Of a stretch of 12,946 nt of DNA, positions 1 through 7,065 are shown piece by piece. The stretch spans positions 1-12,946 of the forward strand of contig NZ_CALETI010000293.1 in the NCBI RefSeq assembly GCF_937920075.1, read 5' to 3'. Position numbers and translations under genes: made by a program. This stretch comes from an uncultured Agitococcus sp. GTDB taxonomy: Bacteria > Pseudomonadota > Gammaproteobacteria > Pseudomonadales > Moraxellaceae. The notes under the pieces are model-generated. The model was not told where the DNA came from. It did no database searches and saw nothing but the letters and a program-made list of their open reading frames with translations. The first letter of the stretch is position 1. The number at the start of each line of letters is the position of its first letter.

Positions 1-786
1 CTTATAACGCGCCAAGGTTGACTCTAAACTTTTTGCTAATAACCCTTTACGCAAGGGTTTAGGTAAATATCTAAATACTTGTGCTTGATTAATCAAACTG
101 GCCACTCGTTGCGTATCTTTAAAACAGGTATTAATAATGGTTAATAAATCGGGATATTCGCGTTTTAAAGTTTTAATCATAATCGAAGCATCACCATCGG
201 CTAGCTGCAACTCATTGACTAAAACCGCGACGGGTTGTGTTGCTAATACTGTTAACGCACTGGCAATCGTGGTACGCCATAACACATTATGTTGTGCGCC
301 CAATAACTCTTTCACCGTTTCAAAAACTGTCACATCTTCGTCTAACACCAAACAAGTTAAACCTTTGGCTGGCACAGGCACAGGAAAACTAGGCACATTC
401 ACTTTTTCTAATTTAGCAGCAATATTCACCGCATCGGCTACCGTGTCGCGTAATTCCTTTGGCCCCCACGGTTTATTAATATATCTAAAAATTTCGCCAT
501 CATTTACCGAGTCCATCGCGGCTTCAACATCGGCATAACCTGTTAATAAAATTCTAACGGTATTAGGGCTTAAATTTTTTGCTTTTTCTAAAAGTTCTGT
601 GCCAATCATGGTTGGCATACGTTGGTCAGAAATTAAGACATTTATTTTTTCTTGTTGAAGAATTTTTAAAGCTTCATGGCCATCTGTGGTAGAAAATACT
701 TGATATTGCATTCTTAATAACATAGTTAAGGTGCGTAAAATACGTTCTTCATCATCAACTAATAAAATACGAGGTTTGCTGTTCAT
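1..786 (-). CDS. response regulator, two receiver-like domains (partial, C-terminus beyond window)
   Basis: The frame is open from ATG at 786 to the window edge, giving 262 visible residues. Residues 5-107 form a canonical receiver domain: acidic pair D11/D12, phospho-acceptor D54 in SDQRMP, T82 and K105-P106. The stretch TGYADVEAAM and the YINKPW ending resemble receivers that precede HD-GYP or similar outputs. Residues ~142-255 look like a second receiver (LVLDEDV start, YLPKP end with K243), but the acceptor position is N191, so it is probably not phosphorylated. No DNA-binding domain is visible, and any output domain lies off the left edge. The gene follows the histidine kinase by 9 bp. 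Its AGGA ribosome site overlaps the kinase stop codon, so the two are very likely co-transcribed partners. The role is cytoplasmic signal transduction; input and output are unknown. Confidence 0.9.
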   Translation of the reverse strand, partial: MNSKPRILLVDDEERILRTLTMLLRMQYQVFSTTDGHEALKILQQEKINVLISDQRMPTMIGTELLEKAKNLSPNTVRILLTGYADVEAAMDSVNDGEIFRYINKPWGPKELRDTVADAVNIAAKLEKVNVPSFPVPVPAKGLTCLVLDEDVTVFETVKELLGAQHNVLWRTTIASALTVLATQPVAVLVNELQLADGDASIMIKTLKREYPDLLTIINTCFKDTQRVASLINQAQVFRYLPKPLRKGLLAKSLESTLARYK

Positions 787-795
787 GGCATATTC

Positions 796-2082
796 CTAAG
801 CCGCTTTGGCTAAAATTTGGTTACGAGGTAGTGCTATAACAAAGCGTGTGCCTTTACCTACTTCGGAGGCGACACGAATCGAACCACCATGCTGTTGAAT
901 AATTTTGAATGAAATCGATAAACCTAAACCTGTGCCTTGCCCCACAGGTTTAGTGGTAAAGAATGGATCAAAGATTTTGGCAAGATTTTCGGGCGCAATA
1001 CCTGAGCCTGTATCTTGCACCGAGATATAGACATTATCCGCGTCTGCCCATGTTTTTATTAATAAATAACCTTGTGTTTTTATCGCTTGAGCAGCATTGG
1101 TAAATAAATTAAGTAACACTTGATTAATTTGTGAGGCGGTACATCTAATTAACGGCACATTATCTAAGCGTTTAATCACCTCCACTTTATATTTTAGGGT
1201 ATTACGTGCAATTAATAAGGCATTTTCAATACAATCATTAACCGACACATGATCGGTGACCGCTTGATCTAAACGACTAAAATCTTTTAGACCTGTGACT
1301 AATTCACTAATTTGTTCCACACCATAAAACGTGTCATTAAATAATCCATCTAAATCACTAAAAAACTGCGCTAAGTCCATACCTGCTTTAGCATCATCAA
1401 CACCCGCTAAACTTTCAGCAATATCAACATCGGTGCTTTCGGGCGCTAATAAGGTATTCACCAAACGTTCATGGGTTTGCAAAACAAAGTTAAGCTGGCC
1501 AAAAAACTCTCTCAACATTTCAATGTTGTTATTGACATAACCTAAAGGTGTATTAATTTCGTGGGCAACCCCTGCCACCATTTGTCCTAAAGCCGCCATT
1601 TTTTCGGACTGAACGAGCTGTGCTTGTGATGATGATAATTGTTTATAGGCTTTGTTTAAATCTGCCGCATTTTGGCTAATTTGCTTTTCCATCGCACTTA
1701 ATAAATGTAGCACTGCGCCCATACCAATATATTTGCCTTGATTGGTAATAATAAAATCTTCACTTAAAGGAAACACCATATTGGCACTGATAAAGGCTGC
1801 TGCACTAGCCAAACTACTATCCATATCAACGGCTAAGACATCGGCACGCATAAAATCTTTAACAGGTCGACTACCAAATAAATCACGACCGAATTTTTTT
1901 AGGAAAATATCATTAAGTTGATGACGGCTAATCATACCTACGGCTTGATTATGGTCATTAACGATAGCTACCGATAAGCAATCTTTATAATGTTCGCTCA
2001 AAAAAGCATCGGCCACTTTGTTAATAGTATCGGTTTCGGCAAAGGGTAAAATCGGATTGGCAAAACTTTGCAAAATAGACAT
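796..2082 (-). CDS. soluble CBS-domain sensor histidine kinase
   Basis: This 428-residue protein has no membrane segment or signal peptide, so it should sense a cytoplasmic cue. Residues ~1-130 resemble the CBS-like module found at the N-terminus of many Pseudomonadales GGDEF/EAL proteins (SRHQLNDIF, FGRDLFGSRPVKDFM, FIITNQGKYIGMG). Residues ~130-162 look like a coiled coil. The HisKA H-box follows, with H174 in GVAHEINTPL. The ATPase domain has the N-box (N325, N329), G1 D357-TGSG, F-box FDPFF (371-375) and G2 GTGLGL (383-388). All residues needed for autophosphorylation are present. The ATG has a good GAGAGG ribosome site (complement of 2088-2093). It heads a two-gene unit with the response regulator downstream. 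A Pho-box-like array lies in its leader. The ligand of the CBS-like region cannot be told from sequence; adenosyl nucleotides are usual for CBS pairs. Confidence 0.93.
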   Translation of the reverse strand: MSILQSFANPILPFAETDTINKVADAFLSEHYKDCLSVAIVNDHNQAVGMISRHQLNDIFLKKFGRDLFGSRPVKDFMRADVLAVDMDSSLASAAAFISANMVFPLSEDFIITNQGKYIGMGAVLHLLSAMEKQISQNAADLNKAYKQLSSSQAQLVQSEKMAALGQMVAGVAHEINTPLGYVNNNIEMLREFFGQLNFVLQTHERLVNTLLAPESTDVDIAESLAGVDDAKAGMDLAQFFSDLDGLFNDTFYGVEQISELVTGLKDFSRLDQAVTDHVSVNDCIENALLIARNTLKYKVEVIKRLDNVPLIRCTASQINQVLLNLFTNAAQAIKTQGYLLIKTWADADNVYISVQDTGSGIAPENLAKIFDPFFTTKPVGQGTGLGLSISFKIIQQHGGSIRVASEVGKGTRFVIALPRNQILAKAA

Positions 2083-2149
2083 GGCAACCTCTCAACAAGC
2101 ACGGATGTTCCTTGTGCTAGGTTTTAAAGTTGCACCTTAAGGCTTAAAA

Positions 2150-2189
2150 ATGACAATTTGGTGTCATGTTATTGACAGTTTGTTGACAG
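2150..2189 (-). promoter_or_regulatory. Pho-box-like array of four 11-bp-spaced repeats
   Basis: Read on the minus strand, four heptamers begin exactly 11 bp apart: CTGTCAA (2183-2189), CTGTCAA (2172-2178), ATGACAC (2161-2167) and TTGTCAT (2150-2156), separated by AT-rich 4-bp spacers. The PhoB site is known as direct repeats of CTGTCAT with 4-bp AT-rich spacers, so the first, second and fourth units fit well and the third is degenerate. A weak -10-like TTTAAA lies at 2123-2128 with no recognisable -35, as expected of an activator-dependent promoter. It would drive the kinase-regulator pair. The spacing from the last repeat to this -10 is 21 bp, about one repeat longer than in classical Pho promoters, so either another degenerate unit lies between or the -10 is elsewhere. 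Confidence 0.55.
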
Positions 2190-2210
2190 CTTGGCAAGTT
2201 GTGAAAACAC

Positions 2211-2720
2211 TCACGTTATTGTTTTGGTCATATATACGGCATATTGACCATAAGTCGCTAATTTAGCATCTAATTGTGGATAATTTTTTGTGATAAAACC
2301 TAAACGCTGCCAAAATGCTTGAGCTTGCTCTACCGCTACCAAAGCCATTTGGCTAAAATTTTCTTGCTGTGCATAGATGACTAAATGTTTGACTAGATGC
2401 TGAGCCAGTCCTTGACCATGCCACTGAGGATGTACCGCTAAATCATGAATATACAATACTTGTTCTGTGGTTTTGGGTAATTGTAAAGGCTGGTTGAGTG
2501 CAGGAATTTGACCGATTGGCCAAGGGTGAGCAAACACATAAGCTACCGCTTGTTGCTCGGCTGTATGCAACAATAAACAACTTTCAGGGGCATATTGTTG
2601 CTTAGCCATAAACACTGCATCATCTTCCCAAAAATATTGAGGATAAGCCGCACGTTGAATTTTTTGAATGCTAGCTAAGTCTTGCGCTTGAATTGTTTTA
2701 AGCAAAAATTGTTTAGACAC
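2211..2720 (-). CDS. GNAT family N-acetyltransferase
   Basis: This 169-residue single-domain GNAT protein should transfer an acetyl group from acetyl-CoA; the acceptor is unknown. Motif A is clear: LYIHDLAVHP followed by Q99-WHGQG-LA, the pyrophosphate-binding Q/R-x-x-G-x-G/A loop. The C-terminal AQAFWQRLGF strand-helix is typical of the family. The N-terminal LLKTIQAQDLASIQKIQ fits the usual first strand and helix. The frame could begin at TTG 2732, but that codon lies directly on the TTGAGG ribosome site. GTG at 2720 has GAGG six bases upstream and gives the expected N-terminus, so I chose GTG. Its start overlaps the end of the preceding 39-codon frame by 8 bp, suggesting translational coupling with the small genes upstream. 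A ribosomal-protein or small-molecule acetylase are both possible. Confidence 0.85.
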   Translation of the reverse strand: MSKQFLLKTIQAQDLASIQKIQRAAYPQYFWEDDAVFMAKQQYAPESCLLLHTAEQQAVAYVFAHPWPIGQIPALNQPLQLPKTTEQVLYIHDLAVHPQWHGQGLAQHLVKHLVIYAQQENFSQMALVAVEQAQAFWQRLGFITKNYPQLDAKLATYGQYAVYMTKTIT

Positions 2721-2832
2721 GTTCCGCCTCAAGCCACCATGTAGTCATTTCACCTTTACCTTTAACGTCAATCACACCACGTTCTATGGTTAAAAATTCT
2801 TTGCCCAAACGCTCTTGAGTTTGTTGGCTCAT
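2713..2832 (-). pseudogene. class III nucleotide cyclase C-terminal remnant (39-codon frame)
   Basis: The 39 codons encode the terminal strand pair of class III adenylate/guanylate cyclases: MSQQTQERLG, then ERGVIDVKGKGEMTTWWL, matching the family ending R-G-x-I-x-V-K-G-K-G-x-M-x-T-x-x-L. No catalytic residues or the rest of the ~180-residue domain are present in any nearby frame. Similarity appears to continue two residues upstream of the ATG (I-Q), which suggests that the 5' part of a cyclase gene was lost by deletion near 2835-2840. The ATG (2830-2832) overlaps the TGA of the 74-residue gene as ATGA, so the fragment could still be translated by coupling. It may therefore be a decaying remnant or a small re-used protein; I favour remnant. 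Confidence 0.6.
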
Positions 2833-3053
2833 TTGAATGCACCGCCCATAAAAAAGGAAATTAAAAAATAAAAGGTGGTTAAAGCAAAAGCAGCACCTAT
2901 CGCATACCGCGTAATTCGAGTATGACGGGTATGGTCGGCTTGAGTCGGTAATGGCGGAGGATTCAGTAAATCTAACCAAAACTGTTTATCGGGTCGGCGG
3001 ATATACTGACGAATTTGGCAATCTTTTTCGTTTTGCTGGCTTAATTCGGACAT
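2829..3053 (-). CDS. small single-span membrane protein, unknown function
   Basis: This 74-residue protein starts at ATG with only a weak purine-rich site (GATGAAG) upstream. Residues 1-48 are hydrophilic and positively charged (IRQYIRRPDKQ, then proline-rich NPPPLP and HTRHTRITR). Residues ~49-70 form one hydrophobic segment rich in Phe and aromatics, ending MGGAFK. By the positive-inside rule the N-terminus would be cytoplasmic. I do not recognise a family. The last codons may have been altered by the event that truncated the downstream cyclase, because the stop sits exactly at the ATGA overlap with that remnant. It is the first gene of a three-gene overlapping set ending with the GNAT acetyltransferase. 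Confidence 0.65.
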   Translation of the reverse strand: MSELSQQNEKDCQIRQYIRRPDKQFWLDLLNPPPLPTQADHTRHTRITRYAIGAAFALTTFYFLISFFMGGAFK

Positions 3054-3084
3054 GATTTATTCGCTTCATCAATTGTAATAATAT

Positions 3085-3160
3085 GCCCTTCGACTACGCT
3101 CAGGGCGCATTTTTACGCTAGCTGAGCTTGGTATGCCCTGAGCCTGCCGAAGGGTCGAAG
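3085..3160. repeat. REP-like intergenic palindromic element
   Basis: Two imperfect inverted arms, 3085-3106 (CCCTTCG...GCTCAGGGC) and 3135-3154 (GCCCTGAGC...CGAAGGG), can pair over 9 + 7 bp around a 28-nt centre. Each arm also has short self-complementary ends. Both arms are preceded by the same TATG. This CCCTTCGACnnnGCTCAGGGC type of sequence is a common dispersed intergenic repeat in bacteria, often linked to REP-associated transposases. Its GC-rich sequence stands out from the AT-rich surroundings. It lies between the TIGR02647 gene and the small membrane protein gene, and may protect or terminate the upstream transcript. Confidence 0.75.
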
Positions 3161-3183
3161 CCTAGCCCTACATTTTCACGAAA

Positions 3184-3417
3184 TTAACTACCCAAAATAT
3201 TTAATGCAGATTGCGCATGTTCGGCTGCCTCAATCCCTAAATGTGTTAAATAACCACCATCTTTTTGACTGATTAGGCCTTTACTATGCAAACGTTCAGC
3301 AGCAGCAATAATAATTGGTTCTGCACTATGATGAATTTTTAAACCTGCTTGATGATTAGCTAAATCAAACATGGATAACACGATCAATTCTTCAATTAAA
3401 TCAATTGAATACTTCAT
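3184..3417 (-). CDS. TIGR02647 family protein
   Basis: This 77-residue soluble protein matches my memory of the TIGR02647 family of gammaproteobacteria, which has unknown function and about this length. Features seen are LIVLSMFDLANHQAGLKIH near the start, then HSAEPIIIAAAERLHSKGL, then DGGYLTHLGIEAAEHAQ. The pattern (helix, helix, short turn with GGYLT, helix) is reminiscent of a small winged-helix or helical DNA-binding fold, but no binding activity is established. The ATG is preceded by a GGAG ribosome site at good spacing. It lies 19 bp after the repeat-containing exported protein and is probably co-transcribed with it. I see no functional link between the two beyond proximity. Confidence 0.85.
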   Translation of the reverse strand: MKYSIDLIEELIVLSMFDLANHQAGLKIHHSAEPIIIAAAERLHSKGLISQKDGGYLTHLGIEAAEHAQSALNILGS

Positions 3418-3436
3418 TATTATTCTCCGTTATATT

Positions 3437-4270
3437 TTAAGAACAGCTTGCTATTAATTTATTACAACCACTACCGCCTCCACCTGATGAGGCATTATTG
3501 CTTGGTGTATTTATCGACACGCTTATACCTTGACCTTGAGTGCTACCTAAACCTGTTGTATTTGTTTGGTCGTTAACATATCCCATAATAATGGTAGAGT
3601 CACTGGTATTTTGTTGATTCTGTTTAAAAACTTCGTACTGACCTTTATTGTTGGTAGTAGTTTCACGTAGGACTTGATTAATTACAGCTATTTTTATACC
3701 TGCATTATCGGCGGCAATCGCTACTTTACGGCGATCTTCACTAGAGCTACCCATTTTAAAGGCTGCTTGTAAAATCGTTTGGGTTTGACTAGGTGCAGTG
3801 CTAATGCCTGCAGAGGTAATCGCCGCTGCATGTTTAGGCGATGCGGTAATAGCTGCTTGAGTAATTGCGGCTGCTTGTTTGGGTGCAACACTTAAAGCAG
3901 CTGCGGCAATCGCTGCCGCCATTGACGGTTTTGATGCTTTAATAGCTGCCGTCACAATCGCTCCTGCTTGCTTAGGTGCGACTTTAGCCAGTGCTTTAAC
4001 TGTTGCTGACACGCCTGCACCTTGTTTAATGGCAAGCTCTGTTAAAATAGCCGCTAAACTGGGATTAGCTTTGACGACTTGAGCAACAATCAATAAGGCT
4101 TGATCTTTGGCTTGTGAGGTATATTTATTTTGAACTTTTGGCAATTGATTGAGTTGGGTAACAACAGTATCTAATTTTTGTTGTTCGCTCACTGATAAAG
4201 CAGCGTGTCCAGCCATGCTTAATAATGATAAGGTCAAAACCGCTATCATTTTTCGCAAGCTCAATGGCAT
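3437..4270 (-). CDS. exported Ala-rich protein with 15-residue repeats, unknown function
   Basis: This 277-residue protein carries a Sec signal peptide (K/R-rich start, hydrophobic core 8-20, probable cleavage after GHA at residue 23). Residues ~69-174 hold about seven tandem units of 15 residues with the pattern P-K-Q-A-A-A-I-T-x-A-A-I-x-A-S; prolines recur at 70, 99, 115, 130, 145 and 160. Units of this kind would form short helices separated by proline turns, possibly a solenoid. Residues ~175-255 are polar and rich in Asn, Gln, Ser and Thr (QNQQNTSDST). The C-terminus has a Gly-Ser linker and a Cys pair (C269, C276) ending CNKLIASCS. There is a GGAG ribosome site 7 bp from the ATG. I do not recognise a family; a periplasmic or surface structural role is only a guess. 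Confidence 0.8.
   Translation of the reverse strand: MPLSLRKMIAVLTLSLLSMAGHAALSVSEQQKLDTVVTQLNQLPKVQNKYTSQAKDQALLIVAQVVKANPSLAAILTELAIKQGAGVSATVKALAKVAPKQAGAIVTAAIKASKPSMAAAIAAAALSVAPKQAAAITQAAITASPKHAAAITSAGISTAPSQTQTILQAAFKMGSSSEDRRKVAIAADNAGIKIAVINQVLRETTTNNKGQYEVFKQNQQNTSDSTIIMGYVNDQTNTTGLGSTQGQGISVSINTPSNNASSGGGGSGCNKLIASCS
3749..4063 (-). repeat. coding tandem repeat, ~7 x 15 residues
   Basis: This stretch encodes residues 70-174 of the exported protein. Units start with Pro or an equivalent and continue K/S-Q/x-A-x-A-I/L-x-x-A-A-I/L. Units at residues 99, 130 and 145 are nearly identical in protein sequence (PKQAGAI, PKQAAAI, PKHAAAI); the unit at 114-129 has one extra residue. The outer units are more diverged, consistent with older duplications. 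Confidence 0.75.
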
Positions 4271-4368
4271 AACTTAACTCCACAAGTAATCATTAGATAT
4301 TATTCTCATGCTACTCGCTTCATTAATAAATTACTAGCCTCACCTAGATTAAAGGCGGTTATTTACAG

Positions 4369-5643
4369 TTAAGCCGACATACTAAAGACCTGCCAGCGTT
4401 GGCTTATTTGTTTTTGTTGATTATCAAAGACCACAATATCGCCAAACTGCAAAAACACCGCTTCGCTTTGTTGCGGTCTAAAAAACACATAATCGTTTAC
4501 TTGTAAATGCTGACTTGATGATCCTAACCACAGCTCTTGGTTACTTGAGCGACCATATAAACCACTTAAAGCCAAGCCTTGTGGTGAAACGGGTTTAGCT
4601 AACCAATGACCACCATGAATAAAATAACCTTGCTCATTATTCACATCCCACCAACGGCGCAAACCATCCGCCCACTCAATGGCTGGAATCAACGCAGGAT
4701 TTAAGGCTTTTAACACAGGGGTTGCAATAAAACAGGCGGCTTTGTGCTGATTTAAGGTTGCCAAATCAAAATCACAAGGTTGTACAAACGCCGTTCCCAC
4801 TGCTACTTCATTAGCCACTGTCCCTTTTGCATGTAAAGTATAAGTCGGACTACCACCTGCATTTAAGGTCAATTTTTGTGGCTCATACCCTGCTTCGGTG
4901 AGGATGCTAATCGCTTGTTGATAGGTGTTTTTAAAATGATCCCATGCTTTTTGTTGCATATTTAAAATTGTTGGCAATTTGCCTACATGTGCTTCATAAC
5001 CCATTAATCCTGCAAGCTGTAATTGAGGGTTGCTTTTGATGGTTTGCACTACTTGTTTTAGCTCACCAACATCAACAAAACCGCCCCGATGCAAACCCAC
5101 ATCAATTTCTAAACTCACACGCAATTGCACATTAAACTGTTTGGCTACTTCACTATACTCAATCAATCGTTGTGGCGAATCCATTAACCATTGAATGTGT
5201 GGCAATGCCGCGCGATTGCTCTCAACCCTTAGCCACTCTTGTACTGCTAATGCCGTTAAAGGCTTACCTAATAAAAAATCGCCTTGAGGATAAGCCTGAG
5301 TCACCGTCGTCAACATTGGCAAATTAAACACCATAAATCGTTGGCTATTTAATTGCTGACTCAAATAATTCAACAAATCTAATGATGGCAAAGACTTGAC
5401 CACCAAGCGAACAGGCAGCTTATGCACGGCTGTTGCTTGTTTCACTTGTTGAATATTATGGTCTAAAGCTTGTTGATCAATGATCAATGTTGGCTGGGCT
5501 AAACCTGCCTTCGCCAACGCCTGACTGACTGCTAAAAAATAGGCATTATGCGGCGCACCTTGATCACTGGGTTTTAGCGCAATACCCGTTGCTACTGCAC
5601 CTAAGCCTGTAGCCATCATCAGTTGGCGACGAGATAACTTCAT
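4369..5643 (-). CDS. Tat-signal PLP-dependent enzyme, alanine racemase/DSD1 fold
   Basis: This 424-residue protein begins with a twin-arginine signal (S4-R5-R6-Q7-L8, then a hydrophobic stretch to ~24) without a clear A-x-A cleavage site. The rest is a fold-type III PLP enzyme: probable Schiff-base lysine K83 in LVVKSL, the strand LEIDVGLHRGGF (D181, H185, R186), a phosphate-binding GGSPT loop (263-267) and E279 with VAVGT. It is closest to the amino-acid deaminase/aldolase and D-serine dehydratase/D-threonine aldolase group. In that group the C-terminal motif P-N-H-x-C supplies a metal ligand pair; here the position reads RPQQSEA (389-395), so those ligands appear lost. The ATG overlaps the oxidase stop as ATGA, showing coupling. 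An in-frame ATG four codons upstream (5655) is less likely. Substrate unknown; racemase, aldolase or lyase activity possible. Confidence 0.85.
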   Translation of the reverse strand: MKLSRRQLMMATGLGAVATGIALKPSDQGAPHNAYFLAVSQALAKAGLAQPTLIIDQQALDHNIQQVKQATAVHKLPVRLVVKSLPSLDLLNYLSQQLNSQRFMVFNLPMLTTVTQAYPQGDFLLGKPLTALAVQEWLRVESNRAALPHIQWLMDSPQRLIEYSEVAKQFNVQLRVSLEIDVGLHRGGFVDVGELKQVVQTIKSNPQLQLAGLMGYEAHVGKLPTILNMQQKAWDHFKNTYQQAISILTEAGYEPQKLTLNAGGSPTYTLHAKGTVANEVAVGTAFVQPCDFDLATLNQHKAACFIATPVLKALNPALIPAIEWADGLRRWWDVNNEQGYFIHGGHWLAKPVSPQGLALSGLYGRSSNQELWLGSSSQHLQVNDYVFFRPQQSEAVFLQFGDIVVFDNQQKQISQRWQVFSMSA

Positions 5644-7034
5644 GCTAAGCCCCAAATCTTTTTGGTGTAATTGTTAACGAATTTATTTTGTGGGTCTAAT
5701 TGCTGACGAATGGCTTTGACTTGCTGCCATTGTGGATATAACAAGGCAAAATCTTTGTCAGTTAATGAATGCATTTTTCCCCAATGTGGGCGACCACCAT
5801 AACGTTTTAAAATCGGTTCAATTAAACTGTATAAAAATTTGTAGTCATCTTCATAATAGGCGTGTACCGCAATTGAGCCTGTATCTTGTTGATAAAACGG
5901 TGATAACCATGCCTGATCATCACCCTTAATTACGCGTGCCTCAATCGGAAAAAACACATCAGAACGCTGTTTTTCGATGACCTCTATTACTTCTTTCAGT
6001 GCAGGAATTTGTGCATCTAAAGGCAAATGATATTCCATTTCATGAAAGCGCACCGAACGCTCAGAGGCTAACAGTTTCCAACCATAATCAACCGCGTATT
6101 CAGTGCCATGATTATCTGCCACCATTTGCGCAATACGTCTGCGTAAACTTGGCGACCAACTGACATAATCACGCAACTTTTTTAAATCCATTAACGAATC
6201 CATGTCTTTATCTTCACCGCGTGGCGTGACGGCTTTATCGGTTTGGTTATGCAACACTTTCATCGCCAATCCCGTAAATGGGATATAAAAAAACTCAGCA
6301 TTACGATTTTTTTGATATAAATCAGGCCATTCGGCAAATAACTGGTCTACTGGCAACATGGTCACTTGACGCTCTGTGCGCGCTAAAGGCCAATTTTCTA
6401 AGGTGTAATCGGTGACTATGCCAAAGCTACCCAATCCTACTAAAGCGGCATGATAAATTTCGGCATTTTCGCTAGCACTACAATTGATTTCTTGGCCTTG
6501 GGCGGTGACTAACCTAAAACTTTGCACGCGACCATGCAAAGCGGGTAAAGCATAACCACTACCATGCGTACCTGTGGCAATCGCTCCTGCTAAGGTTTGT
6601 TTGTTGATATCAGGAATATTCACCATATCTTGGCCAATTTGTTCTAATAGTTGGCCTAATTGCTGTAGACGTGTGCCTGCTTTGACCGTGGCTATGTGTT
6701 GTTCGGCATTGTGACCAATTAAGCCTGAAAAGCTGTCTAAGGCGAGTAATGTACCATCTGTTGCACACTGAGCATTAAACGAATGGCCTGCACCGACACA
6801 ACGAATTGGCGCTGTGCTATTGGCTAAAGCCGTTTTTAATTCTTCGAGGGTGCTAGGGGCAAGACGTTTGCTGGGATAAGCATATTCACTGCCTGCCCAA
6901 TTTTGCCAAATATAATGACCTTGTGCATTTTGGCTAGCAGGAACAGGATGATTAGGGGCTTTATAACAAGCAGATAAGGCTAAACTTGCTCCACTCGCAG
7001 CACTAAAACTTAAAAACTGGCGACGATTTAACAT
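5640..7034 (-). CDS. Tat-exported lipoprotein FAD oxidase/dehydrogenase (aldonolactone/alditol oxidase family)
   Basis: This 464-residue protein opens with a Tat motif (N3-R4-R5-Q6-F7-L8) and a lipobox LSAC with C23, so it should cross the membrane folded with its flavin and be lipid-anchored. The FAD_binding_4 domain (~50-215) has PIRCVGAGHSF; H84 is at the position that carries covalent FAD in this family. TLAGAIATGTHGSG follows at ~147-160. The C-terminal ALO domain has FFPIEARV (361-368), DDQAWLSPFY and RPHWGKMHSLT (415-425). Relatives oxidise aldonolactones (L-gulono-, D-arabinono-) or alditols such as xylitol. The chemical substrate here is not certain. It is followed by the PLP enzyme with 4-bp overlap and preceded by a cytochrome c gene. 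The context suggests a dehydrogenase passing electrons to cytochrome rather than a simple oxidase. Confidence 0.9.
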   Translation of the reverse strand: MLNRRQFLSFSAASGASLALSACYKAPNHPVPASQNAQGHYIWQNWAGSEYAYPSKRLAPSTLEELKTALANSTAPIRCVGAGHSFNAQCATDGTLLALDSFSGLIGHNAEQHIATVKAGTRLQQLGQLLEQIGQDMVNIPDINKQTLAGAIATGTHGSGYALPALHGRVQSFRLVTAQGQEINCSASENAEIYHAALVGLGSFGIVTDYTLENWPLARTERQVTMLPVDQLFAEWPDLYQKNRNAEFFYIPFTGLAMKVLHNQTDKAVTPRGEDKDMDSLMDLKKLRDYVSWSPSLRRRIAQMVADNHGTEYAVDYGWKLLASERSVRFHEMEYHLPLDAQIPALKEVIEVIEKQRSDVFFPIEARVIKGDDQAWLSPFYQQDTGSIAVHAYYEDDYKFLYSLIEPILKRYGGRPHWGKMHSLTDKDFALLYPQWQQVKAIRQQLDPQNKFVNNYTKKIWGLA

Positions 7035-7065
7035 GATATTTTAACCTCGTTCCTCTGTTTAGATG

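Noticed and set aside
137..538. 133-codon plus-strand reading frame
   Set aside because: It lies antisense to the response regulator, whose protein shows clear receiver motifs; no ribosome site and no family resemblance.
2098..2118. AGCAC...GTGCT inverted pair in the kinase leader
   Set aside because: The 5-bp stem with short inner GGA/TCC pairing is too weak and lacks any known leader motif.
2721..2732. TTG start for the GNAT gene
   Set aside because: The codon coincides with the ribosome-binding site that serves the GTG at 2720, so it cannot easily be the start.
2833..2979. 5' extension of the cyclase-remnant frame to an upstream ATG
   Set aside because: The extra residues are Cys/Phe-rich low-quality sequence read out of frame through the 74-residue membrane protein; only the part from 2832 or slightly upstream resembles a cyclase.
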